Positions 24,076 through 35,558 of a stretch of DNA of 64,000 nucleotides are shown here, piece by piece. This DNA comes from Owenia fusiformis. Its lineage: Eukaryota > Annelida > Polychaeta > Sabellida > Oweniidae. The stretch covers positions 23,709,759-23,773,758 of the forward strand of contig CAIIXF020000009.1 in assembly GCA_903813345.2 (NCBI GenBank). Reading direction: 5' to 3'. The translations under genes and the position numbers were made by a program. Each line of letters opens with the position of its first letter. Position 1 is the stretch's first letter. The notes under the pieces are model-generated. The model worked only from the letters and a program-made list of their open reading frames with translations. It was not told the origin of the DNA and did not search any database.

Positions 24076-24257
24076 AGCTTGTATTCGCAAATGCAACTAA
24101 CGCATGTCGGCTACCGGATTTACCTGCTATTTTATGGGCAACTCATTTAAACATGAATAGTACCTGCCACGATCCATTCATATTCAAATGAATCGTCATG
24201 AAATATTAGGTTAATCCGGTAGTCGATAGGCGTTAGTTGTATTCGCGAATGCAAGCT
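24076..24257 (+). mobile_element. Short palindromic MITE
   Basis: A 182 bp element whose ends AGCTTGTATTCGCAAATGCA and the complement of AGCTTGCATTCGCGAATACA continue as inverted arms of about 70 bp through CTACCGGATT. A related partial copy lies at 31777-31876. Non-coding. Confidence 0.75.
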
Positions 24258-24568
24258 TAGAGTGACATAGTTATAGTTATGTAGTGAACTCATAAACCAT
24301 TTGCTATATCGATATATGGAGATGGAGGAACAGATGGCAGAATGGTGTTGGTAAGGCCAGAATGGCAGAAATCTATCAGAAAATCACCTTATTTCGTTAT
24401 TTATCAAGTACGTTTTGGCATGTAACTATATAGGATATTGTTAATATATGAATTGTGATTTAACATTTAAAAGTATGAGCCCTAAAAAGAGTAAATGGAC
24501 GTTTTAAGCTTATTAATTTTGTCAATGTCTAAAAAACACTTTTTTACCTAAAAAATCCTGGAAATAAA
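24258..24568. other. No gene; edge of a dispersed repeat
   Basis: Together with 25559-25660 it resembles parts of 10490-10800, as if the palindromic block 24569-25558 had inserted into a copy of that repeat. Confidence 0.35.
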
Positions 24569-25173
24569 GGTTATTTCATGATTAATTTTCAATATGAATT
24601 TTATTCCAGGATAATATGATATTGACCGAGGGAAATATGATATTGACCGATACTGTTTTCCCTGGGAAATAAAATCATATTATCCCTATTAAAATCATAT
24701 ATACTCGAAAAATCATATTGTCCCTGGAAAAAATCATATTATCCCTCTTAAGATCATATATACTCGAAAAATCATATTGTCCCTATTTTTTTTTAAAAAA
24801 AGTTCATTTTTCAAAAAATTAGTTTTTCCAATTTTTCATTTTTAAAAAAAACCTTGATTTTTCCCAAAATTTTCATTTTTTCCAAGAATTTTCATTTTTC
24901 AATTTTTTGATATTTCTTTTTCCTTGAATTCTCAAAAATTAATGGGATAAAAAGGACATTTCATGGTTGATTTTCAATATGGATTTTATTTCACGGAAAA
25001 CATGACATTGACCTCGGTAAATATTTATAGGATATCCTATGATTTTGAGGAATATCATTTTTATCTACGAGGTGATATTGATATCTGCACAAGAGAGCGA
25101 AGCGAACGAGTGCATATATCAATATCACCGAGTAGATTAAAATCATATTCTGAAAAAAATCATAGGATGTTCT

Positions 25174-25446
25174 TATTATCCTACACTTACAAGGAGTGTA
25201 CTAAATGTATAATATCATTGCAAAATGAATTTCATGCCAAATAGAGTCAATTTGGCGGGAAATCAACAAGCGGAGTATATCGTCACAATATCCTCCGCAT
25301 TTTGGGTTTTCCGGAGTATATCGTCACGATATCCTCCGCCCGGAGTATATCGTGACGATATCCTCCGGATATTCATTTTGCCCATAAATATCAAATTTAT
25401 TTTTTAATGTTATTATACATTTAGTACACTAAGTGTAGGATAATAG
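25174..25446. repeat. Inner inverted-repeat element
   Basis: Arms 25174-25214 and 25411-25446 share TATTATCCTACACTTA and GTACTAAATGTATAATA. Encloses three palindromes. Confidence 0.75.
25271..25367. repeat. Three 27-bp palindromes
   Basis: CGGAGTATATCGTCACGATA followed by TCCTCCG, at 25271-25297, 25312-25338 and 25341-25367. Each copy is itself self-complementary apart from the centre. Confidence 0.85.
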
Positions 25447-25558
25447 CTTATATTGACACTCACTCGCTACGTTCGTTCGGTCAATATCATATTTCCCTCG
25501 GCCAATATCATATTACCCTGGAATGAAATTCATATTGAAAATCAAGCATGAAATAACC

Positions 25559-26636
25559 TATATATAGAGAAGAAAATAACGGTTTTTATTACTTAAAAAT
25601 GTAGATCTCCTGAAATCTCACTAAAACGTGACTTCAACGAGATTTCAAAGCTAATTAGCAAACACTAAGAGAAAGAAAGGAAAATAAGGACGTTTAAATT
25701 TTAACTGCTTCACCTAAATTTTACAGAAATATGTTTATTCAGGCGTTCTTTCAACTAAAACTGAGGAAATGAAATAGTAATATACCTCCTTAAACCATTA
25801 TCATTGCCTGTTTGTAGCTGCCTTCCAAACTATTTGAACCTGGCTATGTCCTTGTACGTGAGAAATTTTTGAGGGCTGGGGGTGTCGGGGTTAGCCTACT
25901 AAGTAAAAAAGCAATATTTATCTCAAGAGTCTGCTGTAAAAACTGACAACTTATACATGACAAATTATAGCCCAATCTTAATTTATTTTGTTCATCCATA
26001 TCATGTCGCAGTGTTTATTGAGTCCCGCTTCATCACTTATGGATTCCATCATCCAGGATTACACTGGTCATTCGCCTTCTGTACCATCGACGGTAATAAC
26101 ATTGGGGCCTGGAAGATCATCTATTAAACACATGATGGGTTCAACAGCAGGGCACACAGTTGTTTGCAATTGAAATTCACAAAGTTCTTAGGTTACACAG
26201 ATTGACAACTTTATTTCTAAACTGACCGCACGGACACTTTTATCTTGCGACATTTATTGTGTTAACACAATATTATTACTTTAATTTGATAAATTAATCA
26301 CTCCTCTTGAACTTTGTACGCTTATATCTGTATCAAATATTATAATAGTGATAAAACTGAAAATACAAATCTAAATTTTTTATACTACTATGTGTGCGGT
26401 ATATTTAGGAGCTGACTCAATTTCAATGTTCAAAATATAATTGGGAGGGTTTGAACTTTGAAAGCTCAAAAGTCAGCTCACGCAAGTGGTAGTATCATCT
26501 TTAATCAATTTGGGAACACATTTTAATTAACCGTGTAGTATACGAATACATAGTTCATTTAGCAATCATATAATACATTATTTATAGTGAAATATATTAG
26601 ATATTCGAGGAACAAGGATCTAGAGAGACAATAAAA
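25559..26636. other. Upstream of the claudin-like gene, no clear gene
   Basis: Mostly AT-rich. Around 25979-26170 two + strand frames stay open for 50-60 codons; neither product was recognised and no good splice sites frame them. The promoter of the downstream gene should lie near the end of this stretch, but no core element was identified. Confidence 0.4.
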
Positions 26637-29600
26637 ATGAAGACTGTACAAACTGAAACGACTGTTCACGACATCGGATTCCGAGGATTAGTCGGGGGAA
26701 TTCTAGGAACCGTTGGGCTTTCCCTGGTTGCCATAGTAATGGGATTCATCAGTCCCGGATGGACTATAATGCGGCCGAGTTATATTGGACTGTGGGAATC
26801 CTGCGTTTGTACAGGACCTCAAACCCGTATGTATTAATAAATTGATTTTTTACATTTAAAGGATCACCCCGTGCAGACTGATCGCCTAAAATTACATTCG
26901 TGTGATGCGAGACTCGACATTCACCTGGAAACTAGCTAGAAACACTTTGTCACTCATGAAGCAAATTATTTTTTACTGCTTAATAAATGGTGAATGAGAG
27001 TCACATTAAGTTCTAAGTATGAAAATAGCATGAAGTCTTGATATTTCAAGGTAACTAGTTTGAAAGTGATGGTGATTGAAAATTGAAATTACGATGTAAA
27101 CATAAATTTTGCAAAAAAGATTAAATTCTCTATAGAAAAATATTTTTCGATGAAGCATTTACGAAATAGATATCCAGAAATCTTATCAAGTCAAGTCACA
27201 TTTCCACATTTATCATACGTATTCTAATCGCTGGTTATTCAAATAAAAATTGAAACATAAAGCGACTTGAACACGTCTAATGATGGAGTTGGGGTTGCCA
27301 AACTTATGGAGGGGAGTGTATCTTCATGAATCACGTGGATTCGATCTATATCCACGTAACCATGGGATAAATGCAGTATCAGCTCGTCAATAGAACTAAT
27401 GTCCATTCATCTGATATTTTGTATATACTGCCGAGGAGGATTGGCTCCCAGAGTGCAACATCGATATTCTGTCCCATGTATATTGGCGTGTCGTGATAAA
27501 AAATTCGAATTCAAAAAGCCGGCATTTTGTTCACTTCAACATTTGAAACGTGAATTTTGGTCTTTTTCAGAACAAAAAATTCCAAAAATCACAAGAAATG
27601 ATGAGATGTTGGTCCTTTTGAACCTTTTTTTAAATTTATAGTCGGCTGTAATTTCGGAAAATAACGACATTTCTGTTACGCGGAATATGGCATATATTCA
27701 TGGTTGTGCGGTATTTGTGATACGGGTGAATATGCCATACTCACCTGCGGTGTATGGCATATTCCGCTGGTGAGTATGGGATATTCCGCAGTGAATATGC
27801 GATACATTAATTTCAGTAAATACCCGATATTCACCTGCGGAATATGTCAAACTCACTTGCAGAATATGCCATATACCGCGGGTGAGTATGACATATACCG
27901 CAGGTGAAAACGTGATACAGAAAGCCTTAATTTGATTGGTTGCCAGAATCAACTCTAAATGTTAAACTAAATGGCTAAACTACGCTGGATTTCCAAGAAA
28001 GATAGTGATTCGGGTAGTAATGTATGAATATTGGATTTATTGAATAAGTTTACCACGTGAGATTGCTGAGTGATACTTCTGCATTAGTTGATATATTCAA
28101 TGCATTGTACTGATGATTCAGTAATCATTTCAATAGTTCATAAACTTTTACTCGTTTGTTCAATCGATGGAATTGACAATTACGTAGTTCCGTATCACGT
28201 TCTCATTTGTTAGTGAGTATGCCATACACCCCAGGTGAATCTGTCATACACCGCAAGTGAATATGCCACATTCGTTGCGGAATATGACATATATTTGTAT
28301 CGTGTTTACCGCGTAACAATTTCGACGTTTTCATTGTTGGAACATACCGAGTTTCGATCCTGGGAGACAATCCTCCTTGATATATTGCAAAATTACTTTG
28401 GTTGCGTTGAAATACCTTCAGACAACTTTATATGCAGCTCTCATGCAATACTAAATGTACTTTTCACCATCAGCTGAATGTTAATTTTATCAAAATTGAC
28501 AAATCGATCATTTTACACAAGAAAAGGAATCTAACAGTTCCTATATATAATTATATGAACATTAATCACACCTCCAATTATCAAAAGTTTTTAAAGGTTT
28601 CCCGTCTATCAGACAGTACATCTTTAGATCGCCATAAATCAATTTGTCAATAATTAATTCTTACTTGTCTAAGGATGAGTTATGTGAAATGACTTATATA
28701 TCCGTTGATTGGGGATGGTTAGCCTTGCCAAAGTCGGTATTGTTTTACTTATCTGATCTTGAATTATTACCGGCGGTCATGATAGAAATCAAGATAAGTA
28801 AAAGAGACCGACTTGGGCAAGGCTAGGGGATGGTGTCAAAATCAAAATGTGAATAATTAGAGAATAGCCGGGAATGAAAAACTGGTTTTAACTAAGAGTT
28901 GTTTTTACATCTATTGAGTAACAATACGTGTGATGATAATATATGTTTCCTTTTTGATTTGTACGTTTATAGCCAACAAAGTTTCTTTTAGATTGTCTAA
29001 TTTGCATATCAGGTAGTCTACTGAGGAAATACGAAAATAAGGATAACTCCAAATGAATAAATCATTATCTGAGATATCGTTATATTTCCTTAATTTCACG
29101 GTCAGTACTAGAGTGATACAGTTATTACCTTGATATCTTATCTCAAATTGATTACGACTTGAGTAGTGACGGTAAGTAAGGGATGGTATTATTTATCGAT
29201 CTAAGTGAAAAGTGGAATAATGCACTGCATTTACCTCATTTACTGCATTTACCGGAGATTTTTGAAAACTAAGCAAAAAGTAACCCAAACAAGTATTACT
29301 TAATTCTCGGGACTTCATTCCTTTCGTATTAAGTATATTTAATAGATTCGTTTTCAAATGTCACACGATTCATCTTTCAGAGCCTTGGTTCAGAGCTGTG
29401 CAAGCTATGGTGACTATTGGCTTGATATTAATGGTATTCGCCCTGATAGCAGTCCTCGTCTACATGTGTGTCCTTCACTTCAAGAATATAACTCTTATAG
29501 CCATGGCCGCCTTGACGTTCGGAGGAGGTGAGTCTCATCGCGGCAAGCAAAGGCCCATAGTCCGAGAGTTGTCAATTGGCCTAGGATTTAACTTTTCTAT

Positions 29601-30103
29601 TTCCCATGAATTTCATAAGTTTCAATCTCCCTGGCCTTTATTTTAATTTCACAATCTTCAGTGTAAAAGATTCGTCATGATGTTTTACATATGTTGATGT
29701 AAACACATCTGTGTTAAAATTGCCGAATCTCTTTAGCCTCTATAAGTCTATAAGCCATTTGTAATAGGATTGCTGAAGCTTCTTGTACATACTAACTGGA
29801 ACAAACTGAGTGCCAACGGAGACAGCAGTTATCGTTGTTCACACTGATGGACATTTGTCTGAAGTGACCGTCACTAAGCTATATATTCTTGAGTGTAATA
29901 CCCACTTTCTTGTGTAAACGCTCAGCTTAGTTTTAAATGTACTTTTGTTTGCAGCCGTATTCTTGATGATAGGACTAATAGTGTACGCAGCACGGGCACC
30001 GAACGTACATTGGTCGTTCGTTCTCACTGTGATTGGAAACATATTATGCTTTGCCTCGGGGATCCTATGTGCGCTCCAGATTAGAAAATCAAGACAACCT
30101 TAA
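26637..30103 (+). CDS. Claudin/PMP22-family four-transmembrane protein, 161 aa; exons 26637-26826, 29381-29527, 29955-30103
   Basis: Small tetraspan membrane protein of the PMP22/EMP/claudin superfamily, expected at the plasma membrane or cell junctions. Three exons join cleanly in phase 1 twice: donors GTATGT at 26827 and GTGAGT at 29528, acceptors TTTCAG (ends 29380) and TTGCAG (ends 29954). ATG 26637 has A at -3. TM1 is about residues 17-38; the first loop has the family signature W42...GLW(51-53)...C56-V-C58, followed by PWFRAVQAM (65-73), matching the family's R-A motif at the loop/TM2 border. TM2 is about 74-95, TM3 about 100-125, TM4 about 133-154, and the tail is short and basic (RKSRQP). 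The first loop is short, and its two cysteines are almost adjacent rather than 8-10 apart as in claudins, so PMP22-like is as good a name as claudin. Function beyond the family is unknown. Confidence 0.85.
27679..27909. repeat. Minisatellite of ~22 bp units in alternating orientation (intron 1)
   Basis: Units such as GAATATGCCATACTCACCTG and their reverse complements alternate, so frames stay open on both strands. A smaller block of the same family is at 28213-28310. Both lie in intron 1 of the claudin-like gene. Confidence 0.8.
28213..28310. repeat. Second block of the ~22 bp alternating minisatellite
   Basis: Three to four degenerate units of the 27679-27909 family (GAGTATGCCATACACC, GAATATGCCACATTCG). 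About 300 bp of unrelated sequence separates the blocks. Confidence 0.65.
28720..28825. mobile_element. 106-bp MITE with 9-bp target duplication (hAT- or Mutator-like)
   Basis: TAGCCTTGCCAAAGTCGGT at the left and ACCGACTTGGGCAAGGCTA at the right are near-perfect inverted ends, continuing through a TTTTACTTATC stem. GGGGATGGT flanks both sides (28711-28719, 28826-28834). Duplications of 8-9 bp fit hAT or Mutator-type transposases. Lies in intron 1 of the claudin-like gene. Confidence 0.85.
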
Positions 30104-32494
30104 GAAATGACGACATGAGGAGAGAGTACTAAGTCACAATAAGGATGCCGACTCATTGCATGCTCCATAAGGGAATAAGGACATTATTTGGAATTTATAC
30201 GCTCTACGCACTATGTATTATGTAAACTGTTCTAAATCCCCACAAGTGCAGATTCGTTCAAAGCACTCTCAATAGTATACAGAACTTATGTGTCACAAAA
30301 GCAATTTTTGATTAATATTATTTATTTCATATTTGGTATATAATGCTGACTTGCTCATAGTTTTCACTTATATAATATCCTTTATTATATCATTTAAATA
30401 ATATGCAATGTATGTTTAATTCGTATAATTCACCTCGTTTACAATCGGTCTGTCCCTTTAAGATAACGTGCATGTAGTTGTTTGTTTCACATGTGCTCTC
30501 AAGAATCTAAGGGTGATGACGGCCTTCCAGTTGTTGATAAAAAGAAGTAGGTGAAGAAGGAGGGTCTGAAGACCGATTTAAAGTAGCGTAGTACTGTACT
30601 AAAATACCTACGTTACACCCTGATAAATATAGTTGATTTATGATGTGTACTCATTGAGACACTTTAAAAATGCCAATCGTTAAAATTTACTCATTTATTT
30701 TCATACTTTTCATAGCTCTACATCTGTAATATATTATCAATCATAGGCACATGTGACATTTTTGAACTTCACGGACGACTTGTATTGTTATTTAAGGATT
30801 CAAGCCCTGGACTCAGTGCAGTGCAGAGCCTTTAATTAATTCAGGCGTTGCTTACTAGAATTAACACTCGATGCTGGCGAATCTCGTGCAAATTTTGGAA
30901 AGCAACACCTTCAATGAATGGTCATTCCACAATGCTTTGAGTATTGGGCTTAAATTCTTTTCACACATTGGAAAATATTTTATACAATATCACTAAAAAG
31001 ATATGAAATGACCTAAAAGAATATATTTTCCAGTAAACTTTTTGCAGGGGTCAATTTGTCACCTCTATTTGTGTCAGTCAGTGTCATGGATTCTCACCAT
31101 GGCAACAATACAACACTTAACATTTAACCTGCATAAGCACATAGCTTGTTATTCACTATGAGACTATTTCTAGAATTTTGCTCAAATGTGAACTCCTCAG
31201 CTTATGAGTTTCATTAGTAATTCAATAGAATCTAGAATGAGTGACCTTGGGTGAATTGCTGGTTATATAATAGCATGCAGTTATTTGAAATAGTGTGTTC
31301 GGATTGGCTGGAAAAGGATACACCTTGCCAAGCTATGTGTGAATACTATTCTAGTATCTGAACTGTCGATATTACAGAATTGAAAAAATAAATAAAAAAC
31401 ACAGATTTTGTTGTTGCACACATTTTAGTTGTTTTAAAAATCAGAAATTCATATTGCTGATAGTATTTATTTATTTATTCATTCATTTATTTAAGTGTCA
31501 CCTATCTAAAATAGTCAGCCCTACCTAAGCTTATGAGACACATTTTACATTAGTTACATTTTTTACAATACAAATATAAAAGTGCAATTCAGTTCAATAT
31601 CATCATTGGTTTTGATTTTTAAATATGAAACTGACTTGATATTGAAAATTCATTACGATTTGCAATCAGCTACATGTAACATGCAAGCTTAAGATGAAAG
31701 CTTAGCAATTCATGCATTTTTGATTGGAGGAGAGATCTAATTGATTGTCAATCTAAGACCTCCCAAAATATATTAAGTGGCAGGTATATTATTCATAATT
31801 AAATGAGTTACCCATAAAATAGTAGGTTAATCCGGTAACTGCGACAGGCGTTACTTGCATTCGCGAATACAAGCTAAGATAAGTGAGAGACCTGTCCAAT
31901 GAACATCGGATAGAATATAGATGGAGCTAGAAGGGCTGGGAGTAAAACATTACATATTGGGAAAAATTCATGAAAAGTAAGCACATGGACGGGTTAACCT
32001 AAAGGCCTCCTAACATATGAACGAAAGCCCGCCGACGTCAACTTGCGTGTAATGGCGAATAGGAGATCGCTCTCAACAGTATATGTACGCTGTACATCGT
32101 AAGGGTGTTCGTACGTGTACGTTTCCATTCGGACATCTTCGGAAGCATGCGAAAAGATGCGCTTCGGTTCGCATATTCACGTTCCCATCATATTAAAATG
32201 TGTAGAATGAATTCAAATGTGTAGAATTTTCACAATGCATTGCGCTGCCATCTTTAAATAATAGTATAAACATTTTGATGTTAAAAAAGAAATATAAGTG
32301 TAGGGATTTTACAAGTTGTTATTGACATTAAGGAATGAGCATAAAAAATACTCTAAACAGGAAGCAATTGATACAAAGATAACACATCATACTGATTAAA
32401 CATACTTCACATTGACTAATTTTCACAATATTGACATGAATAATAATAACAATATTTCATGAATAAATATGCTATTATTCTGATTTCTACAGGA
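30104..32494. other. Downstream of the claudin-like gene, no gene
   Basis: Holds the 3' UTR of the claudin-like gene (no convincing poly(A) signal picked), a (TTTA)n-like tract at about 31464-31496 and the MITE fragment at 31777-31876. Nothing else recognised up to the edge of the U1 array. Confidence 0.45.
31777..31876 (-). mobile_element. Partial copy of the 24076-24257 MITE family
   Basis: On the minus strand it begins AGCTTGTATTCGCGAATGCA and follows the left half of the other copy through CTACTATTTTATGGG to TACCTGCCAC. The other arm is absent. Confidence 0.7.
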
Positions 32495-32959
32495 TACTGT
32501 CTGCGTATGAAATGTTTTGAGATAATTATCAAATGAAAAAGACGATTTATTGGGAGAATTTCATGAAAACTAAGCAAATGATCGAACCGTTTGTTTCTTA
32601 GCAATAAAAGGAAAGTCTCCAGTCTATCTCCTTTGCTCAATTGGCTGTTCAGCACAACCTTGCATGCGAGTTTTTAGTATTTAGACACTTTTCGAAGCAA
32701 AATTATTTCCAGGCCATGCATCAAATACATGGCACTATAAGGCGTTTGGACAAAAATGACAGACTCATACATGGTCGTGCATTGCTAGCTGATCGGCAGA
32801 ATGTGCTTCTTGCTAAGCTTATATCACTATACAGGGCGTTACAGGCGCAGTAGTGTTTCTGAAATGCAAGAAAAAAGAGCAGAGAACTGCTACCATTATT
32901 ACGAATTCATCTGAATTTGTGACCTCTCTAAGATGCACACTGTCCCCGTATGCCATGTT
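32495..32959. repeat. Diverged edge monomer of the U1 array, lacking the U1 gene
   Basis: From about 32495 the sequence follows the spacer of the 750-bp monomer at reduced identity up to GGCGCAG at 32850, then jumps directly to GTGTTTCTGAAATGC, which in full monomers lies on the far side of the U1 gene. About 280 bp, including the whole 164-nt U1 gene and its proximal promoter, are missing. The stretch then enters the start of the next monomer and is cut by the gap. It marks the left border of the array. Confidence 0.85.
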
Positions 32960-33481
32960 NNNNNNNNNNNNNNNNNNNNNNNNNNNNNNNNNNNNNNNNN
33001 NNNNNNNNNNNNNNNNNNNNNNNNNNNNNNNNNNNNNNNNNNNNNNNNNNNNNNNNNNNNNNNNNNNNNNNNNNNNNNNNNNNNNNNNNNNNNNNNNNNN
33101 NNNNNNNNNNNNNNNNNNNNNNNNNNNNNNNNNNNNNNNNNNNNNNNNNNNNNNNNNNNNNNNNNNNNNNNNNNNNNNNNNNNNNNNNNNNNNNNNNNNN
33201 NNNNNNNNNNNNNNNNNNNNNNNNNNNNNNNNNNNNNNNNNNNNNNNNNNNNNNNNNNNNNNNNNNNNNNNNNNNNNNNNNNNNNNNNNNNNNNNNNNNN
33301 NNNNNNNNNNNNNNNNNNNNNNNNNNNNNNNNNNNNNNNNNNNNNNNNNNNNNNNNNNNNNNNNNNNNNNNNNNNNNNNNNNNNNNNNNNNNNNNNNNNN
33401 NNNNNNNNNNNNNNNNNNNNNNNNNNNNNNNNNNNNNNNNNNNNNNNNNNNNNNNNNNNNNNNNNNNNNNNNNNNNNNNNN
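32960..33481. other. Assembly gap (522 N)
   Basis: Run of N. The flanks are in repeat register: only about 6 bases of monomer are missing between them, so the true gap should be about 6 bp plus a whole number of monomers, which 522 is not. Confidence 0.99.
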
Positions 33482-33896
33482 GTATCAAATGAAAAAGACA
33501 GTGTTTTAGACCATCGGCGAATTATTGGGAGAATTTCATGAAAACTAAGCAATGAACCGTCGTTTGGCATAATTCTTAGCAATAAAACGAACGTCTCCAG
33601 TCTATTCCTTTGCTGAATTGGCTGAAGTGCACAAGCATGCGCTTGCATGCGAATTTTCGTATTTAGACACTTTTTCGAAACAAATGCATTTCCAGGCATG
33701 CATCAAATGCATGGTACTATCAGGCGTTTGGACAATAATGACAGTCTCATGCATGGTCGTGCATTGCTAGCTGATCGGCAGGATGTGCTTCTTGCTGAGC
33801 TTATGGCACTAAACAGGGCGTTGCAGGCGCAGTCGTCGCCTTCGGAAGCTTAAGAGTGGAGATGGAAGAGCTGGGAGTGATTTTTGTTTGTTAGAT

Positions 33897-34058
33897 CAGG
33901 GAGAGCGCGAACGCAGTCCCCCACTATCATAAATTACGCATCGAGTAACCCACATTTGGGTTATCGCAGCGGTCAGCCCATCCGATGTGCAATGGACAGG
34001 CCTCGCACTGGAGAAACCTCCATCTTGACCAAGGTGTTTCTCTATGCCAGGTAAGTAT
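33897..34058 (-). ncRNA. U1 snRNA, copy 1 (162 nt, with indels)
   Basis: First copy after the gap. Relative to the reference copy at 39135 it lacks three bases (one G of the stem-loop IV run, one C near the Sm side, one G in stem-loop III) and has one extra T near the 5' stem, all as read on the + strand. Either a slightly damaged gene or consensus errors beside the gap. Confidence 0.88.
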
Positions 34059-34644
34059 GCCAATGTTCGGCAGTTGTACAAACCCCTATCAGCATCATTT
34101 TGAGATGCGCAAGTGTTTCTGAAATGCGAGTTGCAAGAACAGAGAACTGCTACCATCATTACGAATTTATCTGAATTGGTGACCTCTCTAAGATGCACAC
34201 TGTCCCCGTATGAAATGTTTTGAGATTATCAAATGAAAAAGACAGTGTTTTAGGACCATCGGCGAATTATTGGGAGAATTTCATGAAAACTAAGCAAATG
34301 AACCGTCGTTTGGCCTAATTCTTAGCAATAAAACGAACGTCTCCAGTCTATTTCCTTTGCTGAATTGGCTGAAGTGCACAAGCATGCGCTTGCATGCGAA
34401 TTTTCGTATTTAGACACTTTTCGAAACAAAATGCATTTCCAGGCCATGCATCAAATGCATGGTACTATCAGGCGTTTGGACAATAATGACAGTCTCATGC
34501 ATGGTCGTGCATTGCTAGCTGATCGGCAGGATGTGCTTCTTGCTGAGCTTATGGCACTAAACAGGGCGTTGCAGGCGCAGTCGTCGCCTTCGGAAGCTTA
34601 AGAGTGGAGATGGAAGAGCTGGGAGTGATTTTTGTTTGTTAGAT

Positions 34645-34809
34645 CAGGGGAGAGCGCGAACCGCAGTCCCCCACTATCATAAATTACGCATCCGAGTAAC
34701 CCACATTTGGGGTTATCGCAGCGGTCAGCCCATCCGATGTGCAATGGACAGGCCTCGCACTGGAGAAACCTCCATCTTGACCAAGGTGTTCTCTATGCCA
34801 GGTAAGTAT
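34645..34809 (-). ncRNA. U1 snRNA, copy 2 (165 nt)
   Basis: One extra C (+ strand) in the stem-loop IV region; otherwise as the reference copy. Confidence 0.9.
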
Positions 34810-35394
34810 GCCAATGTTCGGCAGTTGTACAAACCCCTATCAGCATCATTTTGAGATGCGCAAGTGTTTCTGAATGCGAGTTGCAAGAACAGAGAACTGC
34901 TACCATCATTACGAATTTATCTGAATTGGTGACCTCTCTAAGATGCACACTGTCCCCGTATGAAATGTTTTGAGATTATCAAATGAAAAAGACAGTGTTT
35001 TAGACCATCGGCGAATTATTGGGAGAATTTCATGAAAACTAAGCAAATGAACCGTCGTTTGGCCTAATTCTTAGCAATAAAACGAACGTCTCCAGTCTAT
35101 TTCCTTTGCTGAATTGGCTGAAGTGCACAAGCATGCGCTTGCATGCGAATTTTCGTATTTAGACACTTTTTCGAAACAAAATGCATTTCCAGGCCATGCA
35201 TCAAATGCATGGTACTATCAGGCGTTTGGACAATAATGACAGTCTCATGCATGGTCGTGCATTGCTAGCTGATCGGCAGGATGTGCTTCTTGCTGAGCTT
35301 ATGGCACTAAACAGGGCGTTGCAGGCGCAGTCGTCGCCTTCGGAAGCTTAAGAGTGGAGATGGAAGAGCTGGGAGTGATTTTTGTTTGTTAGAT

Positions 35395-35558
35395 CAGGGG
35401 AGAGCGCGAACGCAGTCCCCCACTATCATAAATTACGCATCCGAGTAACCCACATTTGGGGTTATCGCAGCGGTCAGCCCATCCGATGTGCAATGGACAG
35501 GCCTCGCACTGGAGAAACCTCCATCTTGACCAAGGTGTTCTCTATGCCAGGTAAGTAT
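35395..35558 (-). ncRNA. U1 snRNA, copy 3
   Basis: 164 nt, identical to the reference copy at 39135. Confidence 0.95.

Larger units (their letters stand above)
24569..25558. mobile_element. Nested palindromic block, ~85 bp outer arms
   Basis: Outer arms 24569-24653 and 25474-25558 are reverse complements at roughly 90 percent. A further half-arm copy lies at about 24950-25015, an inner hairpin at 25028-25172, and a third inverted pair at 25174-25446. The sequence is dominated by ATCATATT/CAATATCA phrases. Frames open here are effects of the palindromes. Probably successive insertions of MITE-like elements into each other. Confidence 0.7.

Noticed and set aside
25979-26173. Two overlapping open + strand frames of 50-61 codons
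   Set aside because: No recognisable domain and no supporting splice sites; could be an old exon or transposon scrap but nothing proves it.
32853-33699. Long frames of unknown residues on both strands
   Set aside because: They are translations of the N gap.
34365-34601. 70-78 codon spacer frame (ends LNRALQAQSSPSEA), open also in the diverged edge monomer at 32641-32853
   Set aside because: Between the edge monomer and the main monomer I count about nine amino-acid-changing against three silent differences over the shared 45 codons, as expected for unconstrained DNA.
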